Origin: Polynucleobacter sp. UB-Piko-W3
Lineage (GTDB): Bacteria; Pseudomonadota; Gammaproteobacteria; Burkholderiales; Burkholderiaceae
Length of the DNA stretch: 64,000 nucleotides
NCBI RefSeq assembly: GCF_018881635.1
Contig: NZ_JACVPY010000002.1
Location: 1,072,389 to 1,136,388 of the forward strand
Direction: 5' to 3'
Shown: piece by piece, positions 26,664 to 35,710 of the stretch
Layout: each line of letters opens with the position of its first letter
Numbering within the stretch: position 1 is the stretch's first letter
The notes under the pieces: model-generated
Database searches by the model: none
What the model was told of the DNA's origin: nothing
What the model saw: only the letters and a program-made list of their open reading frames with translations
Program-made: the position numbers and the translations under genes

Positions 26664-27341
26664 TCAGGCAATTAATAAGCGTAGAGCAAATCCGATAAAT
26701 AAGAACCCTGCGAGCATCCACAGGCTAGCAGCCCAACGCGGATGAGCCTCAAAAAACTTTGAGAAGAATTGGCCAACACAAATTAAGGCCGCTAAATAGG
26801 TCATGCTCATCAACTGCAAAACAGTGGCTAGATATAAAAAGGTATATGTAGGATTTGTAGAATCAGAACGGATAAATTGAGAAAAGAAGGCGATAAAGAA
26901 AAAGATTGCCTTGGGGTTTGTTAGGGATAGGGCGAGGGCCGCAAGCAATGGATGAAATCGCATGAGGCGTGCTTGGATTTCATAAGCTTCTGAATGCCCC
27001 TCTGATACCCAGCGCTGTTGGCCACTCCACAGTAAGCCAACTCCCATCCACGCTAAATAGGCCGCCCCCAGAGTTCGGACGATGGTAAAAATGACTGGCG
27101 AGGACATTAGCAATGAGGCGGCACCCAAGGCAACGGCAATCATCAAAATAAAATCACCAATAAAGATCCCTAGCGCACTCCAAGCACCTAACTTCCAACC
27201 CCTTTGCGTCGTAGTTGTTAATACATAGAGGGAATTAGGCCCTGGCAATAAGATGATGAAGAGTGTGCCCAGCAGGTAGCTTGTGAAATCAACAATTCCA
27301 GCATTTGAGGGCTTGAGTAGGTCTAAGGAGAAAAATTCCAT
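26664..27341 (-). CDS. LysE/LeuE-family amino-acid exporter
   Basis: A 225-residue inner-membrane protein with about six hydrophobic segments. The LysE signature FIILLPGPNSLYVLTTTTQRGWKLG at residues 33-57 and LSLTNPKAIFFFIAFFSQF near 137-155 identify the family. The sequence is closest in character to LeuE-type (leucine and other neutral amino acids) exporters, although substrate cannot be decided. A stretch of 15-20 polar residues precedes the first helix. It is a single gene; its start lies about 250 bases from rhlE, divergently. Confidence 0.88.
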   Translation of the reverse strand: MEFFSLDLLKPSNAGIVDFTSYLLGTLFIILLPGPNSLYVLTTTTQRGWKLGAWSALGIFIGDFILMIAVALGAASLLMSSPVIFTIVRTLGAAYLAWMGVGLLWSGQQRWVSEGHSEAYEIQARLMRFHPLLAALALSLTNPKAIFFFIAFFSQFIRSDSTNPTYTFLYLATVLQLMSMTYLAALICVGQFFSKFFEAHPRWAASLWMLAGFLFIGFALRLLIA

Positions 27342-27505
27342 CCCTGCATCATAATTAATTCGGGAAAACCCTTGTAATCAACCTCTCAAACTGTCATAAT
27401 GAGAGGCTTTTGAAGCAATTTGATTCATCGCCCCCCAGCTATATTTCAGCGTACCGTTTAGAAGTCATAAACATCGAAGTTCAAAAAACGCGCTGCCGCC
27501 TGCCT

Positions 27506-27582
27506 GATGGTCGATGCCTTTGACCATCGCATCCTATAAAACCATAGGTGCAACATACGGAGACATCCCTTGAAAGGGATGT
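27506..27582 (+). promoter_or_regulatory. Structured 5' leader of rhlE (three hairpins)
   Basis: Three consecutive stems precede rhlE: GATGGTC (27506-27512) / GACCATC (27522-27528); CCTAT (27533-27537) / ATAGG (27544-27548); ACATCCCT (27563-27570) / AGGGATGT (27575-27582) with loop TGAA. The last stem contains AAGGGA, the only plausible ribosome-binding site for the ATG at 27591, so its folding could control translation. Temperature or feedback control of a helicase mRNA would fit, but this is inference. Confidence 0.5.
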
Positions 27583-27590
27583 GTAATAGC

Positions 27591-29141
27591 ATGACTTTTT
27601 CTAAAGAAACTCAACACGAGTCGAAAGACTCAAAGCCGACTGGATCTGAATTCCAGTCTTTCGCCCTAGCAGCCCCACTACTTAAAAACGTTGCTGAATT
27701 GGGTTTTACCCAAGCGACCGCTGTTCAAGCTCAGGTTATTCCTGCAGCTTTAGCTGGCGGCGACTTATTGGTCAGCAGCCAAACCGGTAGCGGCAAAACT
27801 GCAGCCTTTTTATTGCCCTTGATTCATCAACTCATCGAAGCTAATCCAAACAATTCACCTGTACCAGGTCGCGCACAACCTAAAGTGTTAGTACTCTGTC
27901 CTACACGTGAATTAGCTCAACAGGTGACTGCTGATGCAGTGAACTTAGTACGTGGCATGAAAGGCATCCGTATTGCAACCATCATGGGTGGTATGCCCTA
28001 TGGCAAACAAATTCAAGCCCTCAAAGGTGCGCTCTTAGTGGTTGCAACCCCAGGCCGTTTACTTGACCTATGCGATAGCAAAGCAATTCGCTTAGATGAC
28101 GTCAAGCAACTCGTGATTGATGAAGCCGATCGCATGCTCGATATGGGATTTGCTGATGATCTTGAGGCAATTGATAAACGTTGTGCAGGCCGCAACCAAA
28201 CTTTAATGTTCTCAGCAACCTTTGCGCCAAAGATTATGTCTTTAGCCAATGCCTTGACTACTGATGCTAAGCGTATTGAACTTGCTCACGCAGGTGAAAA
28301 GCATGCGAACATCGAACAGAAATTACATTGGGCTGACAGCATGTCCCACAAGCACAAATTGCTTGAGCATATTTTGGCGGATGCCACTTTGGACCAAGCG
28401 GTTGTATTTGCTAGCACCCAGGTAGAAAGCGAAAAGATCGCTGACACATTGCGTGCTAACGGCTATGAAGCAACTGCTCTCCATGGCGCAATGCCTCAAG
28501 CTGTAAGGATGCGTCGCCTAGAGTCTTTACGTAAGGGTCATACCAAGATTTTGGTAGCGACTGATGTAGCGGCTCGCGGTATTGATGTTCCACGTATTAG
28601 TCACGTGATTAACTTTGGCTTGCCAATGAAACCTGAGGATTATACGCACCGTATTGGTCGTACTGGTCGCGCTGGGCGTAATGGTGTGGCTATCACTTTG
28701 GTAGAACATCGTGATCGCGCTAAGATCCGCAACATCGAACGCTTTACACAGCAAGATATCGTAGCGTCAGTTATTGCCGGCCTTGAGCCACAAGCAAAGC
28801 CTAGCTTTGGTGGTGGCGGTGGCGGCAACCGTTCCGGTGGCGGTCGCTCAGGTGGTGGCGGTGGCAATCGTTCAGGTGGCGGTGGTGGCCGTTATGGCTC
28901 AGGCGCACGCTCTGAATCTCGCTTTGGTGGTGGCGGCTCTGGCGGTGGCAATCGTTCAGGTAGCTATTTCGAAGCGCGCTCGACTGGCTCTGCTGACTCA
29001 CGTCCTTCACGTTCAGCCGATTCACGCCCTGCACGCTCTGCTGACTCACGCCCTGCACGCTCTGCTGACTCACGTCCAGCAGGTCCACGTTTTGTTAAAC
29101 CAAAGTCTGGCGGTCAACGTCGGAACTTTAGCGGTAACTAA
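27591..29141 (+). CDS. rhlE: DEAD-box ATP-dependent RNA helicase RhlE
   Basis: A 516-residue helicase that remodels structured RNA in ribosome assembly, mRNA decay and cold adaptation. Motifs in order: FTQATAVQAQ (Q motif), SSQTGSGKTAAF (I), PTRELAQQ (Ia), VIDEADRMLD (II), MFSATF (III), VATDVAARGIDV (V) and HRIGRTGRAG (VI). After about residue 405 a Gly/Arg/Ser-rich tail begins, followed by four SADSRPAR-type octapeptide repeats and a basic end; such tails bind RNA non-specifically. ATG at 27591 is chosen because it gives the family-like MTFS start; TTG 27570 and ATG 27579 fall inside a hairpin. ubiC follows after 2 bases. Confidence 0.94.
   Translation: MTFSKETQHESKDSKPTGSEFQSFALAAPLLKNVAELGFTQATAVQAQVIPAALAGGDLLVSSQTGSGKTAAFLLPLIHQLIEANPNNSPVPGRAQPKVLVLCPTRELAQQVTADAVNLVRGMKGIRIATIMGGMPYGKQIQALKGALLVVATPGRLLDLCDSKAIRLDDVKQLVIDEADRMLDMGFADDLEAIDKRCAGRNQTLMFSATFAPKIMSLANALTTDAKRIELAHAGEKHANIEQKLHWADSMSHKHKLLEHILADATLDQAVVFASTQVESEKIADTLRANGYEATALHGAMPQAVRMRRLESLRKGHTKILVATDVAARGIDVPRISHVINFGLPMKPEDYTHRIGRTGRAGRNGVAITLVEHRDRAKIRNIERFTQQDIVASVIAGLEPQAKPSFGGGGGGNRSGGGRSGGGGGNRSGGGGGRYGSGARSESRFGGGGSGGGNRSGSYFEARSTGSADSRPSRSADSRPARSADSRPARSADSRPAGPRFVKPKSGGQRRNFSGN
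28989..29081 (+). repeat. 24-bp tandem repeat in rhlE (about 3.9 copies)
   Basis: Four 24-base units (starting 28989, 29013, 29037, 29061) each encode (S)ADSRP(A/S)R. Units 1-3 differ mostly at third positions, unit 4 is incomplete. They lie in frame inside the low-complexity tail of the helicase, so copy number can change without a frameshift. Confidence 0.85.
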
Positions 29142-29143
29142 AA

Positions 29144-29716
29144 ATGGCTCACCGAAATCGTCTCCGTTCTTCATGGAATCGAGTCGGTTCTGGTGAAATT
29201 CATCGGGCGCCACGAAAGTGGCAGCCTTGGCTTGGCGATACTGGGTCACTCACCCAAAAAATTGAGAACGCACTTGGTCAAAAACTAGAAGTACGGGTTT
29301 TGCGCGATTGTCCTCAATCACTCAATAGCGACGAAAGTCGCTATTTCCATTTCAAGATTAGACGCTGCAGGGTGCGTGAAGTACTGTTGTGCGCAAACAA
29401 TATTCCCATAGTGATGGCACATAGCGTGATTCCGACCTTAAGCTCTAGTGGCAGCAACCATAGTGTTCTGCGCCTAGGTACAAAGCCTTTGGGTGCCGTG
29501 TTGTTTGCAAAAACACGAAGATATATCAAAGCAAAACCGCCACGGGATATTGCGCGCCTAGATAAAAGTAGCGCCTTATGGAAACGATGTTCCAAGAATT
29601 ACAGTGGATTGAGTTCGCCCTTATGGGCTCGACGTACCCTCTATCAACTAAAGGGTCGTCCAATACTAGTCAATGAAATTTTCTTACCCGCTTTACTGAA
29701 ACTCTCAAAAGCTTAA
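29144..29716 (+). CDS. ubiC: Chorismate lyase
   Basis: A 190-residue enzyme that splits chorismate into 4-hydroxybenzoate and pyruvate, the first committed step of ubiquinone synthesis. Family motifs seen are WLGDTGSLTQKIE, REVLLC, MAHSVIP (usually ARSVIP), LGTKPLGAVLF, WARRTLYQLKGRPILVNEIFLP; the last carries the conserved Glu and product-site residues. The N-terminal 25 residues are basic. It starts 2 bases after rhlE, so it may be translated from the same mRNA; ubiA is not in view. Its stop overlaps the convergent hemD by 4 bases. Confidence 0.9.
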   Translation: MAHRNRLRSSWNRVGSGEIHRAPRKWQPWLGDTGSLTQKIENALGQKLEVRVLRDCPQSLNSDESRYFHFKIRRCRVREVLLCANNIPIVMAHSVIPTLSSSGSNHSVLRLGTKPLGAVLFAKTRRYIKAKPPRDIARLDKSSALWKRCSKNYSGLSSPLWARRTLYQLKGRPILVNEIFLPALLKLSKA

Positions 29717-30537
29717 ATCATGAGCCAAGCCAGGCTGGCTTTAATGAGAGCTTCATCGCCAGACTCAGTAGTAAATACCTCACCAAACCCAATTACCTTA
29801 GCTGCATCAGCAATATTCTGATGTGGGCATAAGGCACTAGCAGTTTGCAGCCCCTGTGGAAATTGATCCTTCACCACTTGACCCAAATAACGCACTGCTT
29901 CGGAAGATGTCAGCAACCAAAGTGATTTTGAGAAATCCATCTCACGAATGACATGCCAAGCGGGATTAGCAAGATCTAAGGGCACGCGAGTGTATACAGA
30001 GATCGCTTCTACTATCGCCCCTGCTTGCACTAGCGTATCAGCCAGCCATTCGCGGCCACCCTCACCTTTGAAGATAACAATCTTCTGTTTTTTGAAGTCC
30101 CAGCCAAGGCTTTGTAGCTCTTGCCAGAGCCCTTCTGAATCCCATTGTTCATTGTTCTTTGGGATTAATACCGGAGTAGGATTTTTTTCTTGACCAATTC
30201 CATGGTTCTGTAACGCCAACTTACTGCTTCCACCCATCACGCCAATCGGAATAATCTTCTTTGAAAATTCTTGCCAATCACGCTCTAGTAAACGCATGAC
30301 GCATTCAATTGCATTAGGGCTAACAAAGATCGCCAGATCTGCATCTTTTAATGTTGTAGCAATATGATCTGCTAGTGAATGATCCGCTTTGGGAACGATT
30401 GTCAGCAAAGGGAGTGAGACTATTTCTGGGAGACTGCGCTTAGCAACCCCACTGCGCTCAATGCTACTCATCAGTACCTCGATGAGCTGACGAGCTTGGC
30501 CGCTAGGTCTAGTAACGACGATAGTTTTAGCACTCAT
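29713..30537 (-). CDS. hemD: Uroporphyrinogen-III synthase
   Basis: A 274-residue cytosolic enzyme that cyclises hydroxymethylbilane with inversion of ring D, feeding haem and sirohaem synthesis. The family is poorly conserved. Support comes from VVTRPSGQARQL at the start, LAIFVSPNAIECVM, the EGLWQELQ and VIFKGEGGREWLADTL region, AISVYTRVPL, and SLWLLTSSEAVRYL near the C-terminus. It lies 14 bases downstream of hemC, the gene for the preceding enzyme, in the same direction, which confirms the call. Confidence 0.95.
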   Translation of the reverse strand: MSAKTIVVTRPSGQARQLIEVLMSSIERSGVAKRSLPEIVSLPLLTIVPKADHSLADHIATTLKDADLAIFVSPNAIECVMRLLERDWQEFSKKIIPIGVMGGSSKLALQNHGIGQEKNPTPVLIPKNNEQWDSEGLWQELQSLGWDFKKQKIVIFKGEGGREWLADTLVQAGAIVEAISVYTRVPLDLANPAWHVIREMDFSKSLWLLTSSEAVRYLGQVVKDQFPQGLQTASALCPHQNIADAAKVIGFGEVFTTESGDEALIKASLAWLMI

Positions 30538-30551
30538 CGCTACGATGATTA

Positions 30552-31517
30552 CTATTTAGTAATTTTCGGAATTAAATCTGCTGCGCCCTGTGCTAACAAA
30601 TCTTTTGCGACCGCAAGCCCTAGTGCCTCAGCATCTTCAATCGACTGTACTTGTGCATTGCCATTGGCTATACAAATCGCTTTGCCATCCACACTTGCTA
30701 CAAAAGAACGAATTTGCATTTGGCTCTGATCCCATACAGCATGAGCCGCCAAGGGCACTTCGCAGGATCCACCGAGCTGACGAGATACCATTCGCTCTGC
30801 AGACACAGAAAACAGAGTGGGCAAATCATTTAAGGGGGCAAGCCATTGTTTGATATTGGGATGCTTGCTTAAAGTCTCAATACCTAAAGCACCTTGACCA
30901 GCAGCTGGCGTGTATGGATCATAGGGAAGATAAGCACGAATTCGGCTTTCTAAACCTAAACGCTTTAATCCTGCGGCTGCCAAAATGATGGCTTGATACT
31001 CACCACGATCTAACTTACCCATGCGGGTATCCAAATTACCACGCAGAGGATGAATCTCTAAATGTGGGAGTTTTGCTCGCAGTACTGACTCGCGACGCAA
31101 GCTCGAAGTTCCTATGATTGCTCCCTTGGGTAAGTCTTCAAGACTTGCATAGTCATTTGAAACAAAGGCATCCCGTGCGTCTTCTCTAGCCATCACACAA
31201 GAAAGATCAAATCCCTCTGGCATCACCATCGGCACATCCTTCAGGGAGTGAACTGCCAAATCAGCGCGCCCATCCTCAAGAGCCGTTTCGAGCTCTTTAA
31301 CAAAAAGGCCTTTACCACCCACTTTAGAGAGGGCTTTATCCAAAATCTGGTCCCCTCGGGTAGTCATACCCAAAATCTGGACATCGCAGTCTGGATAGAG
31401 CTTTTTGAGGCAATCCCGGACGTGTTCTGCCTGCCACATGGCTAGGCGACTTTCACGGGAGGCAATAACTAGGCGCTTAGGAGCTGCCAAAGAGGGAGAA
31501 TTTGTGTTCTGGGACAT
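30552..31517 (-). CDS. hemC: Porphobilinogen deaminase (hydroxymethylbilane synthase)
   Basis: A 321-residue enzyme that polymerises four porphobilinogens on a dipyrromethane cofactor. Motifs: [16 protein letters not shown], the Arg-rich [31 protein letters not shown], and the cofactor cysteine in [14 protein letters not shown]. The frame extends 25 codons further upstream, but the ATG at 31517 gives the family-like N-terminus. Only 43 bases separate this start from the divergent argH start, so the two promoters must overlap. Confidence 0.96.
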   Translation of the reverse strand: MSQNTNSPSLAAPKRLVIASRESRLAMWQAEHVRDCLKKLYPDCDVQILGMTTRGDQILDKALSKVGGKGLFVKELETALEDGRADLAVHSLKDVPMVMPEGFDLSCVMAREDARDAFVSNDYASLEDLPKGAIIGTSSLRRESVLRAKLPHLEIHPLRGNLDTRMGKLDRGEYQAIILAAAGLKRLGLESRIRAYLPYDPYTPAAGQGALGIETLSKHPNIKQWLAPLNDLPTLFSVSAERMVSRQLGGSCEVPLAAHAVWDQSQMQIRSFVASVDGKAICIANGNAQVQSIEDAEALGLAVAKDLLAQGAADLIPKITK

Positions 31518-31560
31518 AGCATTTAAAATAATAAAAGACGTACAACAATATACTGTGTTT

Positions 31561-32979
31561 ATGAGCTCACCCAAAAATTCCTTAGACAACAAAGCCCAAG
31601 CTTGGTCGGCCCGTTTTAATGAGCCGGTAGACGAGCTCGTTCAGCGTTATACCGCCTCAATTGGCTTTGATCAGCGCTTTGCAATGGTCGATATTGCCGG
31701 CTCCCTGGCCCACGCCCAGATGTTAGCTACCCAAAAGATCATCAGCGCCCAGGATTTAGCGGATATCGAGAAGGGTATGGCGCAGATTAAGAGTGAGATT
31801 GAATCTGGCCAATTTGTATGGCAATTGGCACTAGAAGATGTGCACCTCAATATTGAGGCACGCTTAACTGCGCTCGTGGGTGATGCAGGAAAACGTCTGC
31901 ACACTGGTCGCTCTAGGAATGACCAAGTAGCTACTGATTTACGTCTATGGTTGCGGGCTAGTGTTGATGAAATTGCTATTACTCTTCAAGCTCTGCGCAG
32001 CGCACTATTGGATTTAGCAGAAAAGCATGCTGGCACGATCATGCCTGGTCATACTCATTTGCAGGTTGCACAACCCATTACCTTTGGTCATCACTTGATG
32101 GCTTATTTTGAAATGTTTAGTCGTGATGCTAGTCGCTTGACTGATTTGCGTGCGCGCTTTAATCGCCTGCCTTTAGGTGCGGCGGCTTTGGCAGGGACTA
32201 CCTACCCAATTGATCAAGAGCAAGTTGCTAAGACTCTCGGCTTTGATGGTATTTGTAATAACTCCTTAGATGCCGTGTCAGATCGTGACTTTGCGATTGA
32301 GTTCTGTGCATTTGCATCGATCTTGATGATGCACGTTTCTCGTCTCTCTGAAGAGCTTGTGCTGTGGCTTAGTCCACGCTTTGGATTTATTGATCTACCA
32401 GATCGCTTCTGCACTGGCAGCTCCATCATGCCGCAAAAGAAAAACCCTGATGTTCCAGAATTAGCAAGGGGCAAAACAGGTCGCGTCTATGGCGATCTCA
32501 TTTCTTTGCTAACACTCATGAAGAGCCAGCCTCTTGCCTATAACAAGGATAACCAAGAAGATAAAGAACCATTGTTTGATGCAGTCGATACTGTGCAAGA
32601 TACCCTGCGCATCTTTGCTGACATGATTCCTCATATCGAAGTTAAAGCAGATGTCATGAAAGTAGCGGCCCAGGAAGGTTTTTCAACGGCAACTGACTTA
32701 GCCGACTACTTAGTTAAAAAAGGCTTGGCATTCCGTGATGCTCATGAAGCTGTTGCTCACGCCGTTAAAGCCTGCGTTGGTAGAAACTGCATGCTAACTG
32801 ACTTAAGCCTCTCAGAACTGCGTTTTGCTTGTGGTCTTGATAATCGTCCTGAGCTGATTGGTGATGATGTCTTTACCTTGCTAACCGTCGATGGCTCGGT
32901 GCAATCACGCCAACATGCTGGAGGCACAGCGCCCTCCCAAGTACTCGCTGCCATCAAACGGGGTCGTGCAGATCTCTAG
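31561..32979 (+). CDS. argH: Argininosuccinate lyase
   Basis: A 472-residue enzyme of the fumarase/aspartase superfamily splitting argininosuccinate to arginine and fumarate, the last step of arginine synthesis. The superfamily signature [15 protein letters not shown] is present, as are [16 protein letters not shown] and [17 protein letters not shown]. The frame is open 52 codons upstream over hemC, but the ATG at 31561 gives the normal start ([18 protein letters not shown]). A TRAP permease pair follows 5 bases later in the same direction. Arginine made here is a substrate of cyanophycin synthetase. Confidence 0.97.
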   Translation: MSSPKNSLDNKAQAWSARFNEPVDELVQRYTASIGFDQRFAMVDIAGSLAHAQMLATQKIISAQDLADIEKGMAQIKSEIESGQFVWQLALEDVHLNIEARLTALVGDAGKRLHTGRSRNDQVATDLRLWLRASVDEIAITLQALRSALLDLAEKHAGTIMPGHTHLQVAQPITFGHHLMAYFEMFSRDASRLTDLRARFNRLPLGAAALAGTTYPIDQEQVAKTLGFDGICNNSLDAVSDRDFAIEFCAFASILMMHVSRLSEELVLWLSPRFGFIDLPDRFCTGSSIMPQKKNPDVPELARGKTGRVYGDLISLLTLMKSQPLAYNKDNQEDKEPLFDAVDTVQDTLRIFADMIPHIEVKADVMKVAAQEGFSTATDLADYLVKKGLAFRDAHEAVAHAVKACVGRNCMLTDLSLSELRFACGLDNRPELIGDDVFTLLTVDGSVQSRQHAGGTAPSQVLAAIKRGRADL

Positions 32980-32984
32980 ATCGC

Positions 32985-33536
32985 ATGGGGTTTTGGTCTA
33001 AACTTTCCGCGAGTATTGATCGTATAAACCAACTGCTTGGCAAAGCTGCCAGCATCATGATTCTGTTGTCCTGCGTAGTATCGGCAGTCAATGCCTTGCT
33101 ACGCTATGGCCTAGATATCAGCAACAACTGGCCCTTAGAGCTGCAATGGTATTTATTTAGTGCTGCAGTCATGTTGGGCGCAGCCTACACCCTCAAACGC
33201 AATGAGCATGTTCGTGTCGATTTAATTTACTCACGCCTGTCAGATCGGGGTCGTATTTGGGTAGATTTATTCGGCTTGGTTTTGTTCTTGATGCCAGCTT
33301 GTATTTTGTTTGCCTCGCTCTCATGGACAACCCTCTTTTATCCGTCCTGGTTAGTCATGGAGCATTCGATGAATTCTGGTGGTCTTGCTCGTTACCCTAT
33401 TAAGTTTGTTGTGCCCTTTGGCTTCTTCATGCTCAGCTTGCAAGGCGCATCGGAAATCATCAAACGTATTGGCGTACTCACAGGTGAAGGCACACTAGCC
33501 GCCGAAGATCTTCATTACGAAAAGCCGATGCAATGA
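32985..33536 (+). CDS. dctQ: TRAP transporter small permease (DctQ type)
   Basis: A 183-residue inner-membrane protein with four hydrophobic segments (about 20-40, 55-73, 95-113, 142-160). It contains SNNWPLELQWYLFSAAVMLGAAYTLKRNEHVRVDL, the characteristic DctQ core (E-x-x-x-Y...L...EHVRVD). TRAP systems need a small permease, a large permease and a periplasmic binding protein; the last is not nearby. It begins 5 bases after argH, so co-transcription is likely, and overlaps dctM by 4 bases (ATGA). Confidence 0.93.
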   Translation: MGFWSKLSASIDRINQLLGKAASIMILLSCVVSAVNALLRYGLDISNNWPLELQWYLFSAAVMLGAAYTLKRNEHVRVDLIYSRLSDRGRIWVDLFGLVLFLMPACILFASLSWTTLFYPSWLVMEHSMNSGGLARYPIKFVVPFGFFMLSLQGASEIIKRIGVLTGEGTLAAEDLHYEKPMQ

Positions 33537-35065
33537 TTCCATTAGAGTGGATGCCACCGCTCATGTTTGGCGGCCTGATTGTCTTTATGTTGATTGGCTT
33601 CCCAGTTGCATTCTCTCTGATGGCTGCTGCTCTCTTCTTTTCTGCCATCGCCATCAGCGAAGGCTTCTTTGGTATGCCATTTTTGCAAGCTATCCCACAG
33701 CGTATCTTTGGGAGCGTACTCGCGAATGACCTGCTTCTGGCAATTCCGTTTTTTACTTTTATGGGCGCCATTCTTGAGCGCTGCGGTCTTGCTGAAGAAA
33801 TGCTCGACTCTATGGGTCAACTCTTTGGGGGAGTGCGTGGCGGCTTAGGTTACTCAGTCATCATTGTGGGATTTATTCTCGGCGCAATTACTGGCACTGT
33901 AGCCGCCCAAGTGATTGCTATGGCAATGATCTCTTTGCCAGTGATGATGCGCTATGGCTACAACATGCGCTACGCCACAGGCGTTTTGGCAGCCTCTGGA
34001 ACCATTACCCAATTAGTGCCGCCATCGTTAGTTCTGATCGTTTTAGCAGATCAACTCAAGACTCAAAGTGGTAGCGCCGATGTAGGCAGTATGTATCTTG
34101 GTGCTTGGGGACCTTCATTACTTCAAATTGGGCTTTTTGCGCTCTACACCTTCTTCCTCTCCCGTATACGTCCAGACTATTTGCCAGCGATGCCAGCAAG
34201 TGATATCACCCTCAAGGGCTGGGCGCTCTGGAAAAAATGTCTCCTCGGAATCATCCCGTCTGCGGTGCTGATTTTTTTAGTGCTAGGTACGATCATGACC
34301 GGCATCGCCACCCCAACTGAATCTGGTGCTATGGGGGCAATGGGCGCATTACTATTAGCATGGCTACGCAGAGCGAATATTCCCAATCTCAAAGGCTTAA
34401 TTCAGGAGGCCTATCAAAACACGATGCGCATTACTGCCATGGTGGTCTTTATTCTCATCGGCTCAACCTGCTTCTCAGTCGTATTCCAAGGAGTTGATGG
34501 CGGCTTATGGGTTGAGAATCTATTCTCGGAATTGCCTGGTGGCTGGATTGGCTTTCTGATTGCCGTCAATCTCTTAGTATTTTTCTTGGCCTTCTTTTTA
34601 GACTTTTTTGAGATTGCCTTCATCATCGTGCCGATGCTCGCACCAGTAGCAGTCAAACTGCTCTCTCCGGTGCTGCTTGACTCCATGAACGGCAATCCAC
34701 AAGCTGCTGCGAGCGCTGCTCTTGTCTGGTTTGGGGTGATGCTATGTGTCAATATGCAAACCTCATTTATGCATCCACCATTTGGGTTTGCGCTCTTCTA
34801 CCTGAGAGGGGTGGCACCAAAAGAGGTTAAGAGCAGTGATATCTATTGGGGCGCGCTCCCTTGGGTAGGATTGCAGCTGATTATGGTGGCAGTGGTCATC
34901 GCCTTCCCTGCGCTTGTGACAACATTACTAGATAAGCCCGCTGCTATAGTACAGAGTCAGGATTTCAACTTCACCAGCGCAGAAGAATCAAAGCCGGAAG
35001 AATCTGTAAATAAGGTGGATGAAGACGCCCCGGTAACATTTCAATTGGATAAGCCGGTTAAATAA
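33533..35065 (+). CDS. dctM: TRAP transporter large permease (DctM type)
   Basis: A 510-residue polytopic inner-membrane protein that carries the Na+-driven transport step. Family features are MLIGFPVAFSLMAAALFF at the start, GAITGTVAAQVIAMAMISLPVMMRYGYN, LVPPSLVLIVLADQ, the mid-protein TPTESGAMGAMGALLLA and CVNMQTSFMHPPFGFALFYLRG near the end. Those last motifs are typical of the mannitol/chloroaromatic-like TRAP cluster. A hydrophilic acidic tail of about 45 residues extends beyond the last helix. The substrate is unknown and the binding protein is missing from the locus. Confidence 0.93.
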   Translation: MIPLEWMPPLMFGGLIVFMLIGFPVAFSLMAAALFFSAIAISEGFFGMPFLQAIPQRIFGSVLANDLLLAIPFFTFMGAILERCGLAEEMLDSMGQLFGGVRGGLGYSVIIVGFILGAITGTVAAQVIAMAMISLPVMMRYGYNMRYATGVLAASGTITQLVPPSLVLIVLADQLKTQSGSADVGSMYLGAWGPSLLQIGLFALYTFFLSRIRPDYLPAMPASDITLKGWALWKKCLLGIIPSAVLIFLVLGTIMTGIATPTESGAMGAMGALLLAWLRRANIPNLKGLIQEAYQNTMRITAMVVFILIGSTCFSVVFQGVDGGLWVENLFSELPGGWIGFLIAVNLLVFFLAFFLDFFEIAFIIVPMLAPVAVKLLSPVLLDSMNGNPQAAASAALVWFGVMLCVNMQTSFMHPPFGFALFYLRGVAPKEVKSSDIYWGALPWVGLQLIMVAVVIAFPALVTTLLDKPAAIVQSQDFNFTSAEESKPEESVNKVDEDAPVTFQLDKPVK

Positions 35066-35085
35066 GAGCCGCCGAGAACTACTCA

Positions 35086-35349
35086 CTACTCATAGTGGTA
35101 ACGGCAAGTAATAATGACGAGTTGATCTTTCTCAACCGCATATACAAGTCGATTAACATCATCAATTCGCCTAGACCAACAGCCCGATAGATTTTCTCTT
35201 AGCTCTTCGGGCTTGCCGATTCCATCCTCCGGATTTCTTAAGGCATCTTTGATGAGCGTATTGATACGCTTTAAGGTTTTTTTATCTTGTCCTTGCCAAT
35301 AAACATAATCAGACCATGCGGCATTTGTCCACACTAGCCTACTTAGCAT
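35086..35349 (-). CDS. yoeB: YoeB-type toxin, ribosome-dependent mRNA interferase
   Basis: An 87-residue RelE-superfamily toxin of the Txe/YoeB branch: MLSRLVWTNAAWSDYVYWQ at the start, KRINTLIKDALRNP, the acidic GIGKPEELRENLSG, SRRIDDVNRLVY and the C-terminal CRYHYE. Catalytic-site equivalents (Glu in the GKPEEL loop, Arg in SRRI/NRLVY, His and Tyr of RYHY) are all present, so it looks active. YoeB cleaves mRNA in the ribosomal A site. Its start overlaps the antitoxin gene by 11 bases, and its stop faces dctM. Confidence 0.95.
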   Translation of the reverse strand: MLSRLVWTNAAWSDYVYWQGQDKKTLKRINTLIKDALRNPEDGIGKPEELRENLSGCWSRRIDDVNRLVYAVEKDQLVIITCRYHYE

Positions 35350-35596
35350 CCACCAAGGCCTTTACTTTTGTTTGCCCTTTACGATATTGAGCCAATGATT
35401 TCTCCAAATGTTTTACGTTAGCTGGAGATTTTAATAAATGGAATGTTTCCATCATGCTGTTATAGGTATTTAAAGACATGACCACAGCATCCTCTGCATC
35501 TCTACGAGAAATGATTGCGACGTCACAATCGGAAACGACCTGATCAATCACTTGCTTAAACTGATTTCTAGCATCAGAAAAATTGATAACCCTCAT
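35339..35596 (-). CDS. yefM: YefM-type antitoxin
   Basis: An 85-residue Phd/YefM antitoxin: MRVINFSDARNQFKQVIDQV is the dimerising DNA-binding N-terminus, DAEDAVVMSLNTYNSMMET the conserved core, and a disordered basic tail binds the toxin. A longer frame begins 11 codons upstream, but the ATG at 35596 has an excellent ribosome-binding site (GGAGG) and is the family start. It neutralises YoeB and, with it, represses the operon through the TGTACA element. Confidence 0.94.
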   Translation of the reverse strand: MRVINFSDARNQFKQVIDQVVSDCDVAIISRRDAEDAVVMSLNTYNSMMETFHLLKSPANVKHLEKSLAQYRKGQTKVKALVDAK

Positions 35597-35621
35597 CCCG
35601 CCCTCCAACATGTTCAATATA

Positions 35622-35657
35622 TTGTACAAGTATAGAGAACTGCGGGATTGTTGGCAA
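35622..35657 (-). promoter_or_regulatory. yefM-yoeB promoter with TGTACA operator
   Basis: On the minus strand: -35 TTGCCA (35657-35652), 17-base spacer, -10 TATACT (35634-35629). The palindrome TTGTACAA (35622-35629) touches the end of the -10; TGTACA is the core of the known E. coli YefM-YoeB operator. CAATATATTG (35615-35624) adds a second palindrome. The antitoxin ATG is 26 bases further downstream. Confidence 0.8.
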
Positions 35658-35710
35658 GCAAAAAATATTCCAAAATATGGGGTATTTGGGCTTACAGCAT
35701 AGATTCTTAA

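Noticed and set aside
28989..29081. CRISPR-like or intergenic repeat
   Set aside because: The repeats are directly adjacent, 24 bases, in frame and coding, with no spacers.
28774..29196. Long reading frames on both strands over the rhlE tail
   Set aside because: They are by-products of the Gly/Ser/Arg-rich repetitive codons; the in-frame helicase tail explains the region and neither frame resembles a protein family.
31405..31560. Upstream extension of argH by 52 codons
   Set aside because: It overlaps hemC on the other strand and is not family-like; the ATG at 31561 gives the normal N-terminus.
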